Shown: positions 9,454 to 18,734 of the stretch, one piece after another
Numbering within the stretch: position 1 is the stretch's first letter
Layout of the letters: the number at the start of each line of letters is the position of its first letter
NCBI RefSeq assembly: GCF_030815145.1
Contig: NZ_JAUSWJ010000001.1
Span: 3,240,001 to 3,304,000, forward strand
Direction of reading: 5' to 3'
Length of the DNA: 64,000 nucleotides
Source of the DNA: Kaistia geumhonensis
GTDB taxonomy: Bacteria; Pseudomonadota; Alphaproteobacteria; Rhizobiales; Kaistiaceae
Notes under the pieces: generated by a model
The model's input: only the letters and a program-made list of their open reading frames with translations
Told to the model about the DNA's origin: nothing
Databases searched by the model: none
Position numbers and translations under genes: made by a program

Positions 9454-9482
9454 AGATAATAAGTCTCAGTGATAATATCAAC
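9454..9482. promoter_or_regulatory. AT-rich promoter/operator region of marR-emrAB
   Basis: Just upstream of the marR start, an AT-rich island in GC-rich DNA contains GATAAT twice (once within GATAATATC), ten bases apart. AT-rich repeats of this sort are usual for MarR binding and overlap the expected -10 region. The repeats are visible; the binding role is inferred. Confidence 0.4.
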
Positions 9483-9641
9483 AGTCACGATTTGGTCGCC
9501 CGACCGTGCGGCGCCATGCAGGAAGCTGCGGACAAGCATGGGCTTTTGCACTGTGACGGCGTTGAATCGGGTCGGCGCTGCCGTAAGCTCGCCTTGTTTC
9601 GCGGTTAGCGCCGCGTCGATGGCGTTTCAGGGAGCGTTGCG

Positions 9642-10820
9642 TTGAGCGAGGCGATTTCGGGCAGGATGCCGCGCGACTACCGGATCGATTTCTTCCGGGG
9701 CCTCGCGCTCGTCTCGATCTTCGTCAACCACATCCCCGGCAACTTCTTCTCCAATTTCACCCATCGCAATTTCGGCCTGTCCGACGCCGCCGAGGTGTTC
9801 GTGCTGCTGGCCGGCATATCCGCCGCGCTCGCCTATTATCCGCGCTTCGTAAACGGCCAGGCGGCTCTATCGATCGGGCAGATCGCCAAGCGGATCGGCA
9901 CCATCTACATCGCGCATCTGTCGTCCATCGCGATCGGCTTCGCGGTCTATGCGGCTGCGACGATCTGGTTCTCCGCGCCGCAGCTGATGGTGCCGGACGA
10001 GCGGCACTGGATCCTCGACAACACGCTCGGCGCGCTGGCCGGTATCGGTGCGCTCACATACCAGACCGGCAACTTCAACATCCTGCCGATGTATATCGGG
10101 ATGATGGCGATGCTGCCGATCATCATGATTTTGGCGCGGATCAACCTCCTCGTGGCGCTCGCGGCGAGCGCGGCGGTCTGGCTCGTTGCCAACATCCTGC
10201 ATTTCGGTCCGCCCAATTATCCGGGCAACGGCGTCTGGTACTTCAACCCGCTCACCTGGCAGCTGATCTTCACCATCGGCTTCTGCGGCGGCGTCATGCT
10301 GCGGCGTGGCGTGTCGCTCCGGCCTTCGCCGGTGCTCTATGCGCTCGCTCTCGCCTATCTGGTGGCGTCGGCGCTGCTCGTCATGCTGCCGCTGTGGGAC
10401 CGCTTCCCCGTGATGCCGGAATGGGTCTGGATCACTGGCTTCAACAAGAGCTGGGTCGGCGCCTTCCGTCTCGCTCACCTGCTCGCGCTGGTCTATGTCG
10501 TCCTGTGCAGTCCGATCCCGGCTTTCCTCAAGCGCTGGCTCACGCATGACAACTGGATCGTCAGCCTCGGCCGCAACACGCTGCCGGTGTTCTGGCTCTC
10601 GACGCTGCTCGCCGTCACGGCCCACATCATCCGCCAGGAGCTGTTCCACCTTCCCAACGATCCGCTCCTGACGGGCAAGTCCTTCGTCCTCGACTGCACG
10701 CTGGTCGGCGCGGGAATGGTGTTCCTTTTCGCGCTGGCCTTCCTGCTCGACTGGACGAAGCCCGGCGGGAAGGCGCGGCCGGCCCCCGTGCCGGCGGCAC
10801 GGCTCGAGCCGGCGGAATAG
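9642..10820 (+). CDS. opgC: OpgC family membrane protein (acyltransferase-like)
   Basis: A 392-residue polytopic membrane protein with about ten helices. It opens with RIDFFRGLALVSIFVNHIPGN and SDAAEVFVLLAGISAALAYY, the hallmark of the OpgC family. These proteins add succinyl groups to periplasmic cyclic or osmoregulated glucans and share the acyltransferase-3 fold. The TTG at 9642 has GGGAG eight bases upstream; the ATG at 9666 (MPRDYRIDFF) is an alternative. It stands alone, with no glucan synthase nearby, so the glucan role is inferred from family only. Confidence 0.85.
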   Translation: MSEAISGRMPRDYRIDFFRGLALVSIFVNHIPGNFFSNFTHRNFGLSDAAEVFVLLAGISAALAYYPRFVNGQAALSIGQIAKRIGTIYIAHLSSIAIGFAVYAAATIWFSAPQLMVPDERHWILDNTLGALAGIGALTYQTGNFNILPMYIGMMAMLPIIMILARINLLVALAASAAVWLVANILHFGPPNYPGNGVWYFNPLTWQLIFTIGFCGGVMLRRGVSLRPSPVLYALALAYLVASALLVMLPLWDRFPVMPEWVWITGFNKSWVGAFRLAHLLALVYVVLCSPIPAFLKRWLTHDNWIVSLGRNTLPVFWLSTLLAVTAHIIRQELFHLPNDPLLTGKSFVLDCTLVGAGMVFLFALAFLLDWTKPGGKARPAPVPAARLEPAE

Positions 10821-10825
10821 TCTCC

Positions 10826-10862
10826 AAAAAAGCGATGGCGCCGCGGCGGGACCGCAGCGCCA
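10826..10862 (-). terminator. Terminator for the DUF465 gene (minus strand)
   Basis: Read on the minus strand, ATGGCGC...GCGCCAT arms (10856-10862 and 10835-10841) with an inner GCGG/CCGC pair form a 12-base stem with one mismatch. CGC and then six T (10831-10826) follow, a classical intrinsic terminator. The hairpin may also stop opgC transcription from the other side. Confidence 0.75.
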
Positions 10863-10891
10863 TGCCGGAACTTGTCTTGGTGGAGCGATGC

Positions 10892-11074
10892 TCAGTGCAT
10901 CGTCTCGTTGCCCTTCAGCCTTGCGATCTCGTCCTTTACCTGAAGCTTCTTTCGCTTGAGTGCCTGCACTTCAACCGAATCGACGCTTGGATGAGCCTTC
11001 ATCACATCCTCGATCTCTTTCGCGAGCGCCTCGTGACGACGCTCCAACGCTTCGAGATGCGACAGCATGGACAT
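10892..11074 (-). CDS. YdcH family DUF465 small protein
   Basis: A 60-residue coiled-coil microprotein of the DUF465/YdcH family. It shows LSHLEALERRHEALAKEIEDV, then an alternating charged helix ending in ALKRKKLQVKDEIARLKGNE. The ATG at 11074 has GGGAGG eight to nine bases upstream, better than the TTG above it. The function of the family is not established. A second member lies divergently 267 bases away. Confidence 0.85.
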   Translation of the reverse strand: MSMLSHLEALERRHEALAKEIEDVMKAHPSVDSVEVQALKRKKLQVKDEIARLKGNETMH

Positions 11075-11341
11075 CTGCAATGCCTCCCTTTGCTAACGAT
11101 GACGGCCTGGCGATGGTGCCACAATCGATGGGCAGTGTCGAACGGCGGACCGGCTCGATGACGGCTTTGTGACGCCGCCGGCTCAACAACTTCCCTATGG
11201 CGATGTGTGGTCTCCGGCGGCTCGTTCAAGACCCTCCGCACGGTGATTGGGCTCGCCTCACCCGGCGCGAGCATGTATCGTCCTGACGCGGAAGGCCTGC
11301 GCGCCGCGAGGCGTCGGCGGGCCCTTTGGGGTGGCGTGCGT

Positions 11342-11548
11342 ATGACCGAGGAAGAAGAGCAGGAAGTCCGTTTCGAGCTGGCGCGCCTCAGGCAGGAGCA
11401 TGCCGATCTCGATGCGGCGATCGCGGTCATGTCGGAGACGGGTCGCATCGACCCGCTGCGCATCCAGAGGCTGAAGAAGAAGAAGCTCGCACTCAAGGAC
11501 CGGATCGCGGTCCTCGAGGATCAGCTCCTGCCAGACATCATCGCATAG
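11342..11548 (+). CDS. YdcH family DUF465 small protein (second copy)
   Basis: A 68-residue DUF465 paralogue: MTEEEEQEVRFELARLRQEH and then RIQRLKKKKLALKDRIAVLEDQL. The RLKKKKLALKDRI stretch matches the first copy's ALKRKKLQVKDEI. Start is set at the ATG at 11342, where the charged helix begins. Its last 11 bases overlap the end of the converging degenerate GGDEF gene. Role unknown. Confidence 0.82.
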   Translation: MTEEEEQEVRFELARLRQEHADLDAAIAVMSETGRIDPLRIQRLKKKKLALKDRIAVLEDQLLPDIIA

Positions 11549-12260
11549 TCTCGCGCGGCCCGCGCCGCCGGGCACCGAGCAGACCCTCGAGGCGCTCCAT
11601 CAGCGAGGCCGGCTGGTGGTCCGCTTCAATCGGCAGCGCCGCGATGCGCACGCTGACCGAGGTGACGCGTCCTTCCAGAAGGCGGTCCATCCCGCCCGCG
11701 GCCGCGCGCAGCGCGTCGAGACGCGGCGCGATATCGGCCTGACCGGCATTCCAGAGCACAAGGCCGAAGGCATAGGGATCGAGCCGCGCTGCCACGTCGC
11801 AGGAGCGGAGCTGGCCCTTCAGCCGCGCGCCGATGGTCTGGAGCGCGCGATTGGCGACGTTCTGGCCATGGCGCTCGGCGACGCCGGCAAGGCCGTCGAC
11901 CGCGACGAGGACAGCGAGGGCCGGCGTGCGGTAGCGGTTTCGGAATGCGGCGGCCTTCTCGACCTCGCGTTCGTAGGCGCGACGGTTGAGAAGCCCCGTG
12001 ACGGGGTCGGCCGACGCCTCGACCTCGAGCGTCGCGATGCGGTGGCGCGAGAGATCGAGCGCCGCGCGAAGCGCCGCCACCTCCTGCGAAAGGCGCACCA
12101 CCAGCGCCCGCTGCTCCATCGGAACCGGCAAAGCATCCTCTTCGACGGCAAGCGGTCGGCGGCGCGCCGGCTGGTCGGCGTCGAAGGCGGGAGCGGGGAA
12201 CGGCGGGACGGGGCGCGGTTCGGGCATGAAGAGATTCAATGACATAGACTGGTTCAGCAT
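11538..12260 (-). CDS. Diguanylate-cyclase-like protein with degenerate GGDEF domain
   Basis: A 240-residue soluble protein. About 50 Pro-rich residues and a short coiled coil (LVVRLSQEVAALRAALDLSR) lead into a GGDEF fold that begins with the canonical ADPVTGLLNRRAYEREVEKA. Where the active-site RxGGDEF loop should be, the sequence reads ARLDPYAFGLVL, so both glycines and the acidic pair are gone. Cyclic-di-GMP synthesis is therefore unlikely, and a structural or GTP-sensing role is more plausible. No sensor domain is fused. It converges on and overlaps the DUF465 gene. Confidence 0.85.
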   Translation of the reverse strand: MLNQSMSLNLFMPEPRPVPPFPAPAFDADQPARRRPLAVEEDALPVPMEQRALVVRLSQEVAALRAALDLSRHRIATLEVEASADPVTGLLNRRAYEREVEKAAAFRNRYRTPALAVLVAVDGLAGVAERHGQNVANRALQTIGARLKGQLRSCDVAARLDPYAFGLVLWNAGQADIAPRLDALRAAAGGMDRLLEGRVTSVSVRIAALPIEADHQPASLMERLEGLLGARRRGPRETMR

Positions 12261-12423
12261 CGGTTAACGACGTCTCTTGCGCAAGTAGTTTGCGAATCGC
12301 AGGGATTTCTTTGCCGAGGGAGGTGTCCTCGCTGTCGCGGCGGCCCCGGATCGATGCTTGCACCGTGCCGGCTGCCTCTCTAGTGTCCCCGGCGAATCCT
12401 GAGACTCGATCGGAGGAACGCGC

Positions 12424-12939
12424 TTGGCCGCAAAAGCTCAGCCGGTGGCGATCATCATGGGCAGCCAGTCCGACTGGCAGACCATGAAGGCGGCCGCGGA
12501 GACGCTGGATGCCCTCGGCATCGGCCATGACGATCGGATCGTCTCCGCGCATCGCACGCCCGACCGGCTCGTGGCCTTCGCCAAGGACGCGCGCGCGTCG
12601 GGTCACAAGGTGATCATCGCCGGCGCCGGCGGCGCGGCGCATCTGCCGGGCATGTGCGCCGCCATGACGCCGTTGCCGGTGCTCGGCGTTCCCGTCGAGT
12701 CCAAGGCCCTGTCGGGCCGGGACAGCCTCCTTTCGATCGTGCAGATGCCGGCCGGCATTCCCGTTGGCACGCTCGCGATCGGCCGGGCGGGCGCGGTCAA
12801 CGCGGCCCTGCTCGCGGCGGCGATCCTCGCACTGGAGGATCCCGCGCTCGCGGGGCGCCTCGATGACTGGCGGGCAGAGCAGACGGCGCGCGTTGCCGAG
12901 CGACCGGCGCAGATCGAGGAGACGAAGTCCCATGGGTGA
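12424..12939 (+). CDS. purE: 5-(carboxyamino)imidazole ribonucleotide mutase PurE
   Basis: A 171-residue PurE. It converts N5-CAIR to CAIR in de novo purine synthesis. Visible signatures are [11 protein letters not shown], the active-site SAHRTPDR (H43) and [12 protein letters not shown]. The start is TTG, supported by a strong GGAGG seven bases upstream and a normal N terminus. The last eight bases overlap purK, the expected partner. Confidence 0.97.
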   Translation: MAAKAQPVAIIMGSQSDWQTMKAAAETLDALGIGHDDRIVSAHRTPDRLVAFAKDARASGHKVIIAGAGGAAHLPGMCAAMTPLPVLGVPVESKALSGRDSLLSIVQMPAGIPVGTLAIGRAGAVNAALLAAAILALEDPALAGRLDDWRAEQTARVAERPAQIEETKSHG

Positions 12940-14038
12940 CGGCGTGCTGGTTGACGGCGTCCTCGCGCCGGGCGCCACGATCGGCATTCTCGGCGGCGGC
13001 CAGCTTGGCCGAATGCTGGCCACGGCGGCTGCCGAGCTCGGCTTCCGCTGCCATGTCTTTTCTCCCGATGGCGAGAGCCCGGCCTTCGACGTCGCCGCGG
13101 CGCGAACGATCTCGTCCTACGAGAGCCAGCAGGCGCTCGCGGCCTTCGCGGGCTCCGTCGATGTCGTCACCTACGAGTTCGAAAACGTCCCCGCCGAGAC
13201 GGCCGAGTTCCTGTCCGGCCAGGCGATGGTACTGCCCGGCGTCGGCGCGCTGGCGGCGTCGCAGGACCGGCTGACCGAAAAGGAGCTGATGCGCTCACTC
13301 GGGCTGGAGGTCGCTCCCTTCGCCGCCATCGACAGCCTCGACGATCTCGTTGCGGCCCTTGAACGGGTCGGCCGCCCGGCGATCCTCAAGACGCGCCGCT
13401 TCGGATATGACGGCAAGGGTCAGGTGAAGATCGGCCCCGGCGACGATCCGGCCGCGGCGCTGGCGGCGATCAACCATCACCCGGCGGTACTCGAAGGGTT
13501 CGTCACCTTCACGCGCGAGGTCTCGGCGATCGTCGTCCGCGGCCGCCGCGGCGAGACGGCCTGCTACGACATCACCGAGAACGTGCACCGCAACCATATC
13601 CTTGCCACCTCGACCGTGCCGGCGGCGATCCAGCCGGAGACTGCGGAGGAGGCGAAGGGCGTCGGCATGCGCATCGCCGAGGCGCTCGACTATGTCGGCG
13701 TGCTGGCGGTCGAGATGTTCCTGGTCGAGGAGGGCGGGCGCGAGCGCCTCATCGTCAACGAGATTGCGCCGCGCGTCCATAACTCCGGCCATTGGACGCA
13801 GGACGGCGCGCTCGCCTCGCAGTTCGAGAACCATATCCGCGCCGTGGCTGGCTGGCCGCTCGCCTCGACCGCCCGCCATTCCGACGCGGTGATGACCAAT
13901 CTCATCGGCGCCGAGGCCGACGACTGGCACGCGCTCGCCGCCGAGCCGGGCGCGCGGCTCCATCTCTACGGCAAGGCAGAAAGCCGTCCCGGCCGCAAGA
14001 TGGGACATGTCAACCGGATCACGCCGAAGCGGGGATAG
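12932..14038 (+). CDS. purK: 5-(carboxyamino)imidazole ribonucleotide synthase PurK
   Basis: A 368-residue ATP-grasp enzyme that makes N5-CAIR from AIR, bicarbonate and ATP, feeding PurE. Features: [16 protein letters not shown] near the N terminus, [12 protein letters not shown] in the ATP-grasp domain, and [18 protein letters not shown] with the metal-binding residues. The ATG at 12932 overlaps the purE end by eight bases. The longer open frame upstream lies inside purE and is not used. Confidence 0.97.
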   Translation: MGDGVLVDGVLAPGATIGILGGGQLGRMLATAAAELGFRCHVFSPDGESPAFDVAAARTISSYESQQALAAFAGSVDVVTYEFENVPAETAEFLSGQAMVLPGVGALAASQDRLTEKELMRSLGLEVAPFAAIDSLDDLVAALERVGRPAILKTRRFGYDGKGQVKIGPGDDPAAALAAINHHPAVLEGFVTFTREVSAIVVRGRRGETACYDITENVHRNHILATSTVPAAIQPETAEEAKGVGMRIAEALDYVGVLAVEMFLVEEGGRERLIVNEIAPRVHNSGHWTQDGALASQFENHIRAVAGWPLASTARHSDAVMTNLIGAEADDWHALAAEPGARLHLYGKAESRPGRKMGHVNRITPKRG

Positions 14039-14311
14039 GGGCCTTCGCGCCTGCGGGAAGAACCGACCCGTCTTCCATCGTCGCGCAACGGCCTGCCTCC
14101 GGCTCTGCCGATGGGAGAGTTGATGCACAGCGCCGATGCGCCGCGACGGCTTGCGGACCGGGCGCTGCCGGGGGCTCGCGACCGCGCGGCCGATCCCTTT
14201 CGCCAGCGGTGGCGGCACCCCATATGACGGCGCTTCCCCAGGGGTGGCGCAGGCCGCCCAAAGGCGCTATCGAAGGCGCCGATTTCCGCCCATTCAGCGA
14301 AGACATCCGCC

Positions 14312-17300
14312 ATGACCGCAGCGAAGACCGTCTATCCCGCCGCCGATCCCTCGCCTTCGTTCCCGAAGATCGAGGAAGCGATCGGCGCCTGGTGGAAAGA
14401 GAACCGGACCTTCGAGCGGTCGATCGAGCAGCGTCGCGAGGCCGGCGCCGCCGAGTTCGTCTTCTATGACGGCCCGCCCTTCGCGAACGGGCTTCCCCAC
14501 TACGGCCATCTCGTCACGGGCTTCGTGAAGGACCTCGTGCCGCGCTACCAGACCATGCGCGGCAAGGTGGTCGACCGCCGCTTCGGCTGGGACTGCCACG
14601 GCCTGCCGGCCGAGATGCAGTCCGAGAAGGAACTCGGTGTCTCCGGGCGGCTCGAGATCCTGAAATATGGCGTGGCGCGCTTCAACGAGCATTGCCGTAC
14701 CTCGGTGCAGCAGTTCACGGCGGACTGGGAATATTACGTCACCCGTTCGGCGCGCTGGGTCGATTTCAAGAACGACTACAAGACGATGGACCTTTCCTTC
14801 ATGGAGAGCGTCATGTGGGCGTTCAAGCAACTGCACGACAAGGGCCTCATCTACGAGGGCTACCGCGTCGTGCCCTATAGCTGGGCCGCGCAAACGCCGC
14901 TGTCCAATTTCGAGACCCGCCTCGACAATTCCTACCGCATGCGCCAGGACCCGGCGCTGACGGTCGGCTTCCTGCTCGATCCGCTTGCGGCGGACGAGGT
15001 GCCGACGCGGCTCGTCGCCTGGACGACGACGCCCTGGACGCTGCCCTCCAACATGGCGCTCGCCGTCGCGCCAGAGGCCGACTATGCCGTGCTCGAAAAG
15101 GCCGGCCAGCGGGTCGTGCTCGGCGCGCCGCTCGTCGGCAACTATGCGAAGGAACTCGAGGGCTTCGTCGAGGTCGGCCAGCTGAAGGGGGCCGAGCTCG
15201 TCGGCCGCAGCTACCGGCCGCTGTTCCCCTTCTTCGAGACACGCCGTGAGGAGGGCGCCTTCCGCGTCATCGGCGGCGACTTCATCGAGATGACCGACGG
15301 CACTGGCGTCGTGCACATCGCCCCCGCCTTCGGCGAGGACGACATGCGCGTCGGCCAGGAGCAGGGCATCCCGGTCGTGGACCCGGTCGATTTCGCCGGC
15401 AACTTCACCGGCGAGGTGCCGCCCTATGCCGGCATGAACGTCTTCGAGGCCAACAAGGAGATCATCCGCGACCTGAAGCATCAGGCGGGGGTGGTGCTGC
15501 GCCACGAGACCTACGACCACAACTATCCGCATTGCTGGCGCACCGACCAGCCGCTGATCTACAAGGCGCTGCGCTCCTGGTACGTGAAGGTCACCGCCTT
15601 CAAGGACCGGATGGTCGAGCTCAACCAGGGCATCACCTGGGTGCCGGACCACATCAAGGACGGCCTGTTCGGCAAGTGGCTGGAGAATGCGCGCGACTGG
15701 AACATCGGCCGCAACCGCTTCTGGGGCTCGCCGATCCCGGTGTGGAAGTCGGACGATCCGAACTATCCGCGCATGGACGTCTATGGCTCGCTCGACGAGA
15801 TCGAGCGGGACTTCGGCGTGCGCCCGCATGACCTGCACCGGCCCTATATCGACGACCTGACGCGCCCGAACCCCGACGATCCGACCGGCAAGTCGGTGAT
15901 GCGCCGCGTCGAGGACGTGCTCGACTGCTGGTTCGAGAGCGGCTCGATGCCCTTCGCGCAGGTGCATTACCCGTTCGACAACAAGGACTGGTTCGAGAAC
16001 CACTTCCCGGGCGACTTCATCGTGGAGTATGTCGCGCAGACGCGCGGCTGGTTCTACACGCTGATGGTGATGTCGACGGCGCTGTTCGACCGCGCGCCTT
16101 TCCGCTCCTGCGTCTGCCACGGCGTCGTGCTCGACGAGAACAAGCAGAAGCTCTCGAAGCGGCTCAGGAATTATCCGGACCCGATCGACGTCTTCAACAC
16201 TTATGGCGCCGACGCGCTGCGCTGGTATCTCGTGTCCTCGCCGCTCCTTTCCGGCGGCGATCTCGCGATGCCGAAGGACGGGCGCGCCATCGCCGAGACG
16301 GTGCGGCAGGTCATGCTGCCGATCTGGAACGCCTACTCCTTCTTCACGCTCTATGCCAATATCGACGGTCTCAAGGGCCGCATGGTGACGAGCGCCGAGG
16401 CCGAGCTCGACCGCTATATCCTGGCGAAGACCGGCGATCTCATCCGCGGCATCGAAGCGGCGATGGAGAAGCTCGACCTCGCCGGTGCGACGGCGGCGTT
16501 CCCGCCCTTCATCGAGGCGCTGAACAACTGGTTCATCCGCCGCTCGCGCGACCGGTTCTGGAAGGCCGAGAAGGATGCCGACAAGCAGGCGGCCTATGAC
16601 ACGCTCTACACCGTGCTCGTCACGATGTGCCGCGCGCTGGCGCCGTTCCTCCCTTATCTGACGGAGCACATCCATCGCGCCCTGATGGACGGGGAGAGTG
16701 TGCATCTCGCCGACTGGCCGGATGCGTCGGCTCTGGTCGCCGATGTCGAGCTCGTTGCGCGCATGGACATGGCGCGGTCGGTCGCTTCCGCCGCGGCCGC
16801 GCTGCGGACGGCGAAGAACCTCCGCACGCGGCTGCCGCTCAAGAGCCTGATCGTCGCGCATCCGCGCCATGCGGTGCTCGAGCCGCTCGCCGCCGTCATC
16901 GCCGACGAGGTCAACGTCAAGGAGGTCAGCTTCGTCGACGATCCTTCCGCCTATGGCCGTCCGGTGCTCACGGCGAACCTGCCCGTGGTCGGCAAGCGGC
17001 TTGGCCCGGCGCTGAAGGGCGTCATCGCCGCCGCCAAGGCAGGCGAATGGACGCTTACGGGCGATACCGTCACGATCGCCGGCGTCGAGCTGGCGGCGGG
17101 CGAGTACTTCCTGAAGTTCCAGGCCAACGAGGGTGTCGACGCGGCGCCGTTCGATGGCTCGGCCGGTGTCGTCGTGCTCGACACGCATGTCGATGCGGCG
17201 CTGGAGCGCGAGGGCATCGCGCGCGACTTCATCCGCCTCGTGCAGGTGGCGCGCAAGGATGCCGGCTTCCGTATCTCGGACCGCATCCATATCGAGGTGA

Positions 17301-17467
17301 AGGCGGCCAACGCCGCGTCGGCCGCGATCCTCGACCATCAGGACACGGTAAAGTCCGAGACGCTCGCCGAGAGCCTCCGGCCGACCGATGCGGTGCCGGA
17401 AGGCTATGTCTCCGAGACGGTGCTGGACGACCAGCCCATCGCGATCGGCGTCCGTTTGGCGCGCTGA
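14312..17467 (+). CDS. ileS: Isoleucyl-tRNA synthetase (class II-like, HYGH type)
   Basis: A 1051-residue enzyme that charges tRNA-Ile. The class I motifs are HYGH at residues 63-66 (in PPFANGLPHYGHLVTG) and KLSKR at 613-617. Length and motif form match the eukaryote-like IleRS2 group, which is often mupirocin-tolerant, rather than the roughly 940-residue bacterial IleRS1 with a C-terminal zinc motif. The C terminus shows no CxxC zinc cluster. The 273 bases upstream hold no recognisable T-box or other leader. It is monocistronic, with its own terminator at 17492. Confidence 0.95.
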   Translation: MTAAKTVYPAADPSPSFPKIEEAIGAWWKENRTFERSIEQRREAGAAEFVFYDGPPFANGLPHYGHLVTGFVKDLVPRYQTMRGKVVDRRFGWDCHGLPAEMQSEKELGVSGRLEILKYGVARFNEHCRTSVQQFTADWEYYVTRSARWVDFKNDYKTMDLSFMESVMWAFKQLHDKGLIYEGYRVVPYSWAAQTPLSNFETRLDNSYRMRQDPALTVGFLLDPLAADEVPTRLVAWTTTPWTLPSNMALAVAPEADYAVLEKAGQRVVLGAPLVGNYAKELEGFVEVGQLKGAELVGRSYRPLFPFFETRREEGAFRVIGGDFIEMTDGTGVVHIAPAFGEDDMRVGQEQGIPVVDPVDFAGNFTGEVPPYAGMNVFEANKEIIRDLKHQAGVVLRHETYDHNYPHCWRTDQPLIYKALRSWYVKVTAFKDRMVELNQGITWVPDHIKDGLFGKWLENARDWNIGRNRFWGSPIPVWKSDDPNYPRMDVYGSLDEIERDFGVRPHDLHRPYIDDLTRPNPDDPTGKSVMRRVEDVLDCWFESGSMPFAQVHYPFDNKDWFENHFPGDFIVEYVAQTRGWFYTLMVMSTALFDRAPFRSCVCHGVVLDENKQKLSKRLRNYPDPIDVFNTYGADALRWYLVSSPLLSGGDLAMPKDGRAIAETVRQVMLPIWNAYSFFTLYANIDGLKGRMVTSAEAELDRYILAKTGDLIRGIEAAMEKLDLAGATAAFPPFIEALNNWFIRRSRDRFWKAEKDADKQAAYDTLYTVLVTMCRALAPFLPYLTEHIHRALMDGESVHLADWPDASALVADVELVARMDMARSVASAAAALRTAKNLRTRLPLKSLIVAHPRHAVLEPLAAVIADEVNVKEVSFVDDPSAYGRPVLTANLPVVGKRLGPALKGVIAAAKAGEWTLTGDTVTIAGVELAAGEYFLKFQANEGVDAAPFDGSAGVVVLDTHVDAALEREGIARDFIRLVQVARKDAGFRISDRIHIEVKAANAASAAILDHQDTVKSETLAESLRPTDAVPEGYVSETVLDDQPIAIGVRLAR

Positions 17468-17491
17468 TCCGATGAGGGGCACAAGATATAA

Positions 17492-17516
17492 GGGTGGCCG
17501 CGAGGCCGCCCTTTTT
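17492..17516 (+). terminator. Intrinsic terminator of ileS
   Basis: GGGTGGCC (17493-17500) pairs with GGCCGCCC (17504-17511) through a GCGA-type tetraloop with one mismatch, followed by TTTTT at 17512-17516. It is 25 bases after the ileS stop and abuts the converging bioY end. Confidence 0.8.
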
Positions 17517-17518
17517 CG

Positions 17519-18079
17519 TCAGCGCGCGGCCTGCATCAGCGGATAGGCGCGGCGCACGGTCTCGGCGATCGCGGCTGCGGCGACGGCCTTCACGAGATCG
17601 CCCGGAACGAAGATCAGCGAGCCCTTCGCCGCGTCGAAGAGCGAAAGCTTCGCGACCAGCGCCAGCCAGGGAATGCCGATCAGATAGACCGCGCCAATGC
17701 CGCCGATCACCGAGAAGATGAAGAACCAGACGGCGTTCATGCGCGGCCAGTTCTTCTCGGTGAGCCAGCCGGTGACATAGGCGCCGACCGGCCAGGAGAG
17801 GATGAAGCCCGCCGTCGGGCCGAAGAACACCGAGAGGCCGCCGCGCCCGCCGGCGAGCAGCGGCAGGCCGAGCGCCACAAGCAGCACGAAGAGCAGGATG
17901 GCGAAGCCGCCGCGCTTGGCGCCGATCAGGCAGCCGGCCAGCATGACCGCGAGCGTCGCGGCGGTGATCGGCACCGGCAGGAAAGCGACCTGGATCGGCG
18001 GCACGAGGTTCACGGCCGCCATGAGCGCCGCGAACAGCGCGATATAGACGATGTCGCGGGTGGAAACGTCTCTGGTCAT
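17519..18079 (-). CDS. bioY: Biotin transporter substrate-binding protein BioY
   Basis: A 186-residue S component of the energy-coupling-factor biotin transporter. It has about six membrane helices and family motifs FLPVPITAATLAVMLAGCLIG, GGLSVFFGPTAGFILSWPVGAYV and, near the end, SLIFVPGDLVKA. It binds biotin at the outer face of the inner membrane. The gene is last in a bioMNY operon, 55 bases after bioN. Confidence 0.96.
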   Translation of the reverse strand: MTRDVSTRDIVYIALFAALMAAVNLVPPIQVAFLPVPITAATLAVMLAGCLIGAKRGGFAILLFVLLVALGLPLLAGGRGGLSVFFGPTAGFILSWPVGAYVTGWLTEKNWPRMNAVWFFIFSVIGGIGAVYLIGIPWLALVAKLSLFDAAKGSLIFVPGDLVKAVAAAAIAETVRRAYPLMQAAR

Positions 18080-18134
18080 CGGTCGAAGGCCCCTTCGTGG
18101 TCGTAGAAACTGTGCGCCGGCATGGCGGCGGCAA

Positions 18135-18734
18135 TCAAGCCTCGTAGCCCCGCGCCTCGATGGCGTCGGCGAGGTCGTCGGCCGCCTTCAGGGTGCGGAT
18201 GACGAGCGGCACGACGAGCGCCAGCAGATTGCGCTGGAGCCCGCGTGCCGCCTGCGCCTCGCGGATCTGGCGATATTCCTCGGCGATGAGCGGGATGAAG
18301 CGGATCGCGAGCGCGATGGCGAGCCCGACCTTGGCCGGATTAACGCCGAGCGGGGCGAGCGGGGCCAGCAACCGCTCGACCAGCGCTGCCATTTCGGAGA
18401 CGGGCGTCGTCAGTGTGACGGCGCTCGCGAGAAGAATGAGCGCGGCGAAGCGCGCGACGGCAGCGGTGCCGTCTTCCACCGAGCCGGCCAGCACATGAAA
18501 GACGAACACGAAAGCGAGCAGCATAGCCGTGCCGCGCAGTTCGCCGACGAGCCGCCGAAAGCCGAGGCCGGTCGAGAGATAGACTGCAAACGCGAGCGGA
18601 ACCGCCGCGAGCGCGAACATCGTCGAGGGAATGGCAAAGAGCGCGAGCGAGGCGGCGACGAGGGCGCCGAGTTTCGATCCGGCCGGCAGGCGGTGCAGCG
18701 CCGAGGCGCCGGGCGCAAAGAGGCCGATGGTCAT
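18135..18734 (-). CDS. bioN: ECF transporter T component BioN
   Basis: A 199-residue energy-coupling transmembrane protein. About five helices are followed by the ARG coupling motifs typical of T components: EAQAARGLQRNLL and AIEARGYEA at the C terminus. It links the BioM ATPase to BioY. Start is the ATG at 18734, which overlaps the bioM stop as ATGA; the longer frame above runs inside bioM. Confidence 0.94.
   Translation of the reverse strand: MTIGLFAPGASALHRLPAGSKLGALVAASLALFAIPSTMFALAAVPLAFAVYLSTGLGFRRLVGELRGTAMLLAFVFVFHVLAGSVEDGTAAVARFAALILLASAVTLTTPVSEMAALVERLLAPLAPLGVNPAKVGLAIALAIRFIPLIAEEYRQIREAQAARGLQRNLLALVVPLVIRTLKAADDLADAIEARGYEA

Noticed and set aside
14039-14311. T-box or other leader before ileS
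   Set aside because: No specifier-loop-like or antiterminator element could be recognised, and T-boxes are mainly found in Gram-positives.
14294-17482. Very long open frame on the minus strand opposite ileS
   Set aside because: It is the shadow of the coding strand in GC-rich codons; its translation is low-complexity Arg/Asp/Val-rich with no domain, while ileS on the plus strand is unmistakable.
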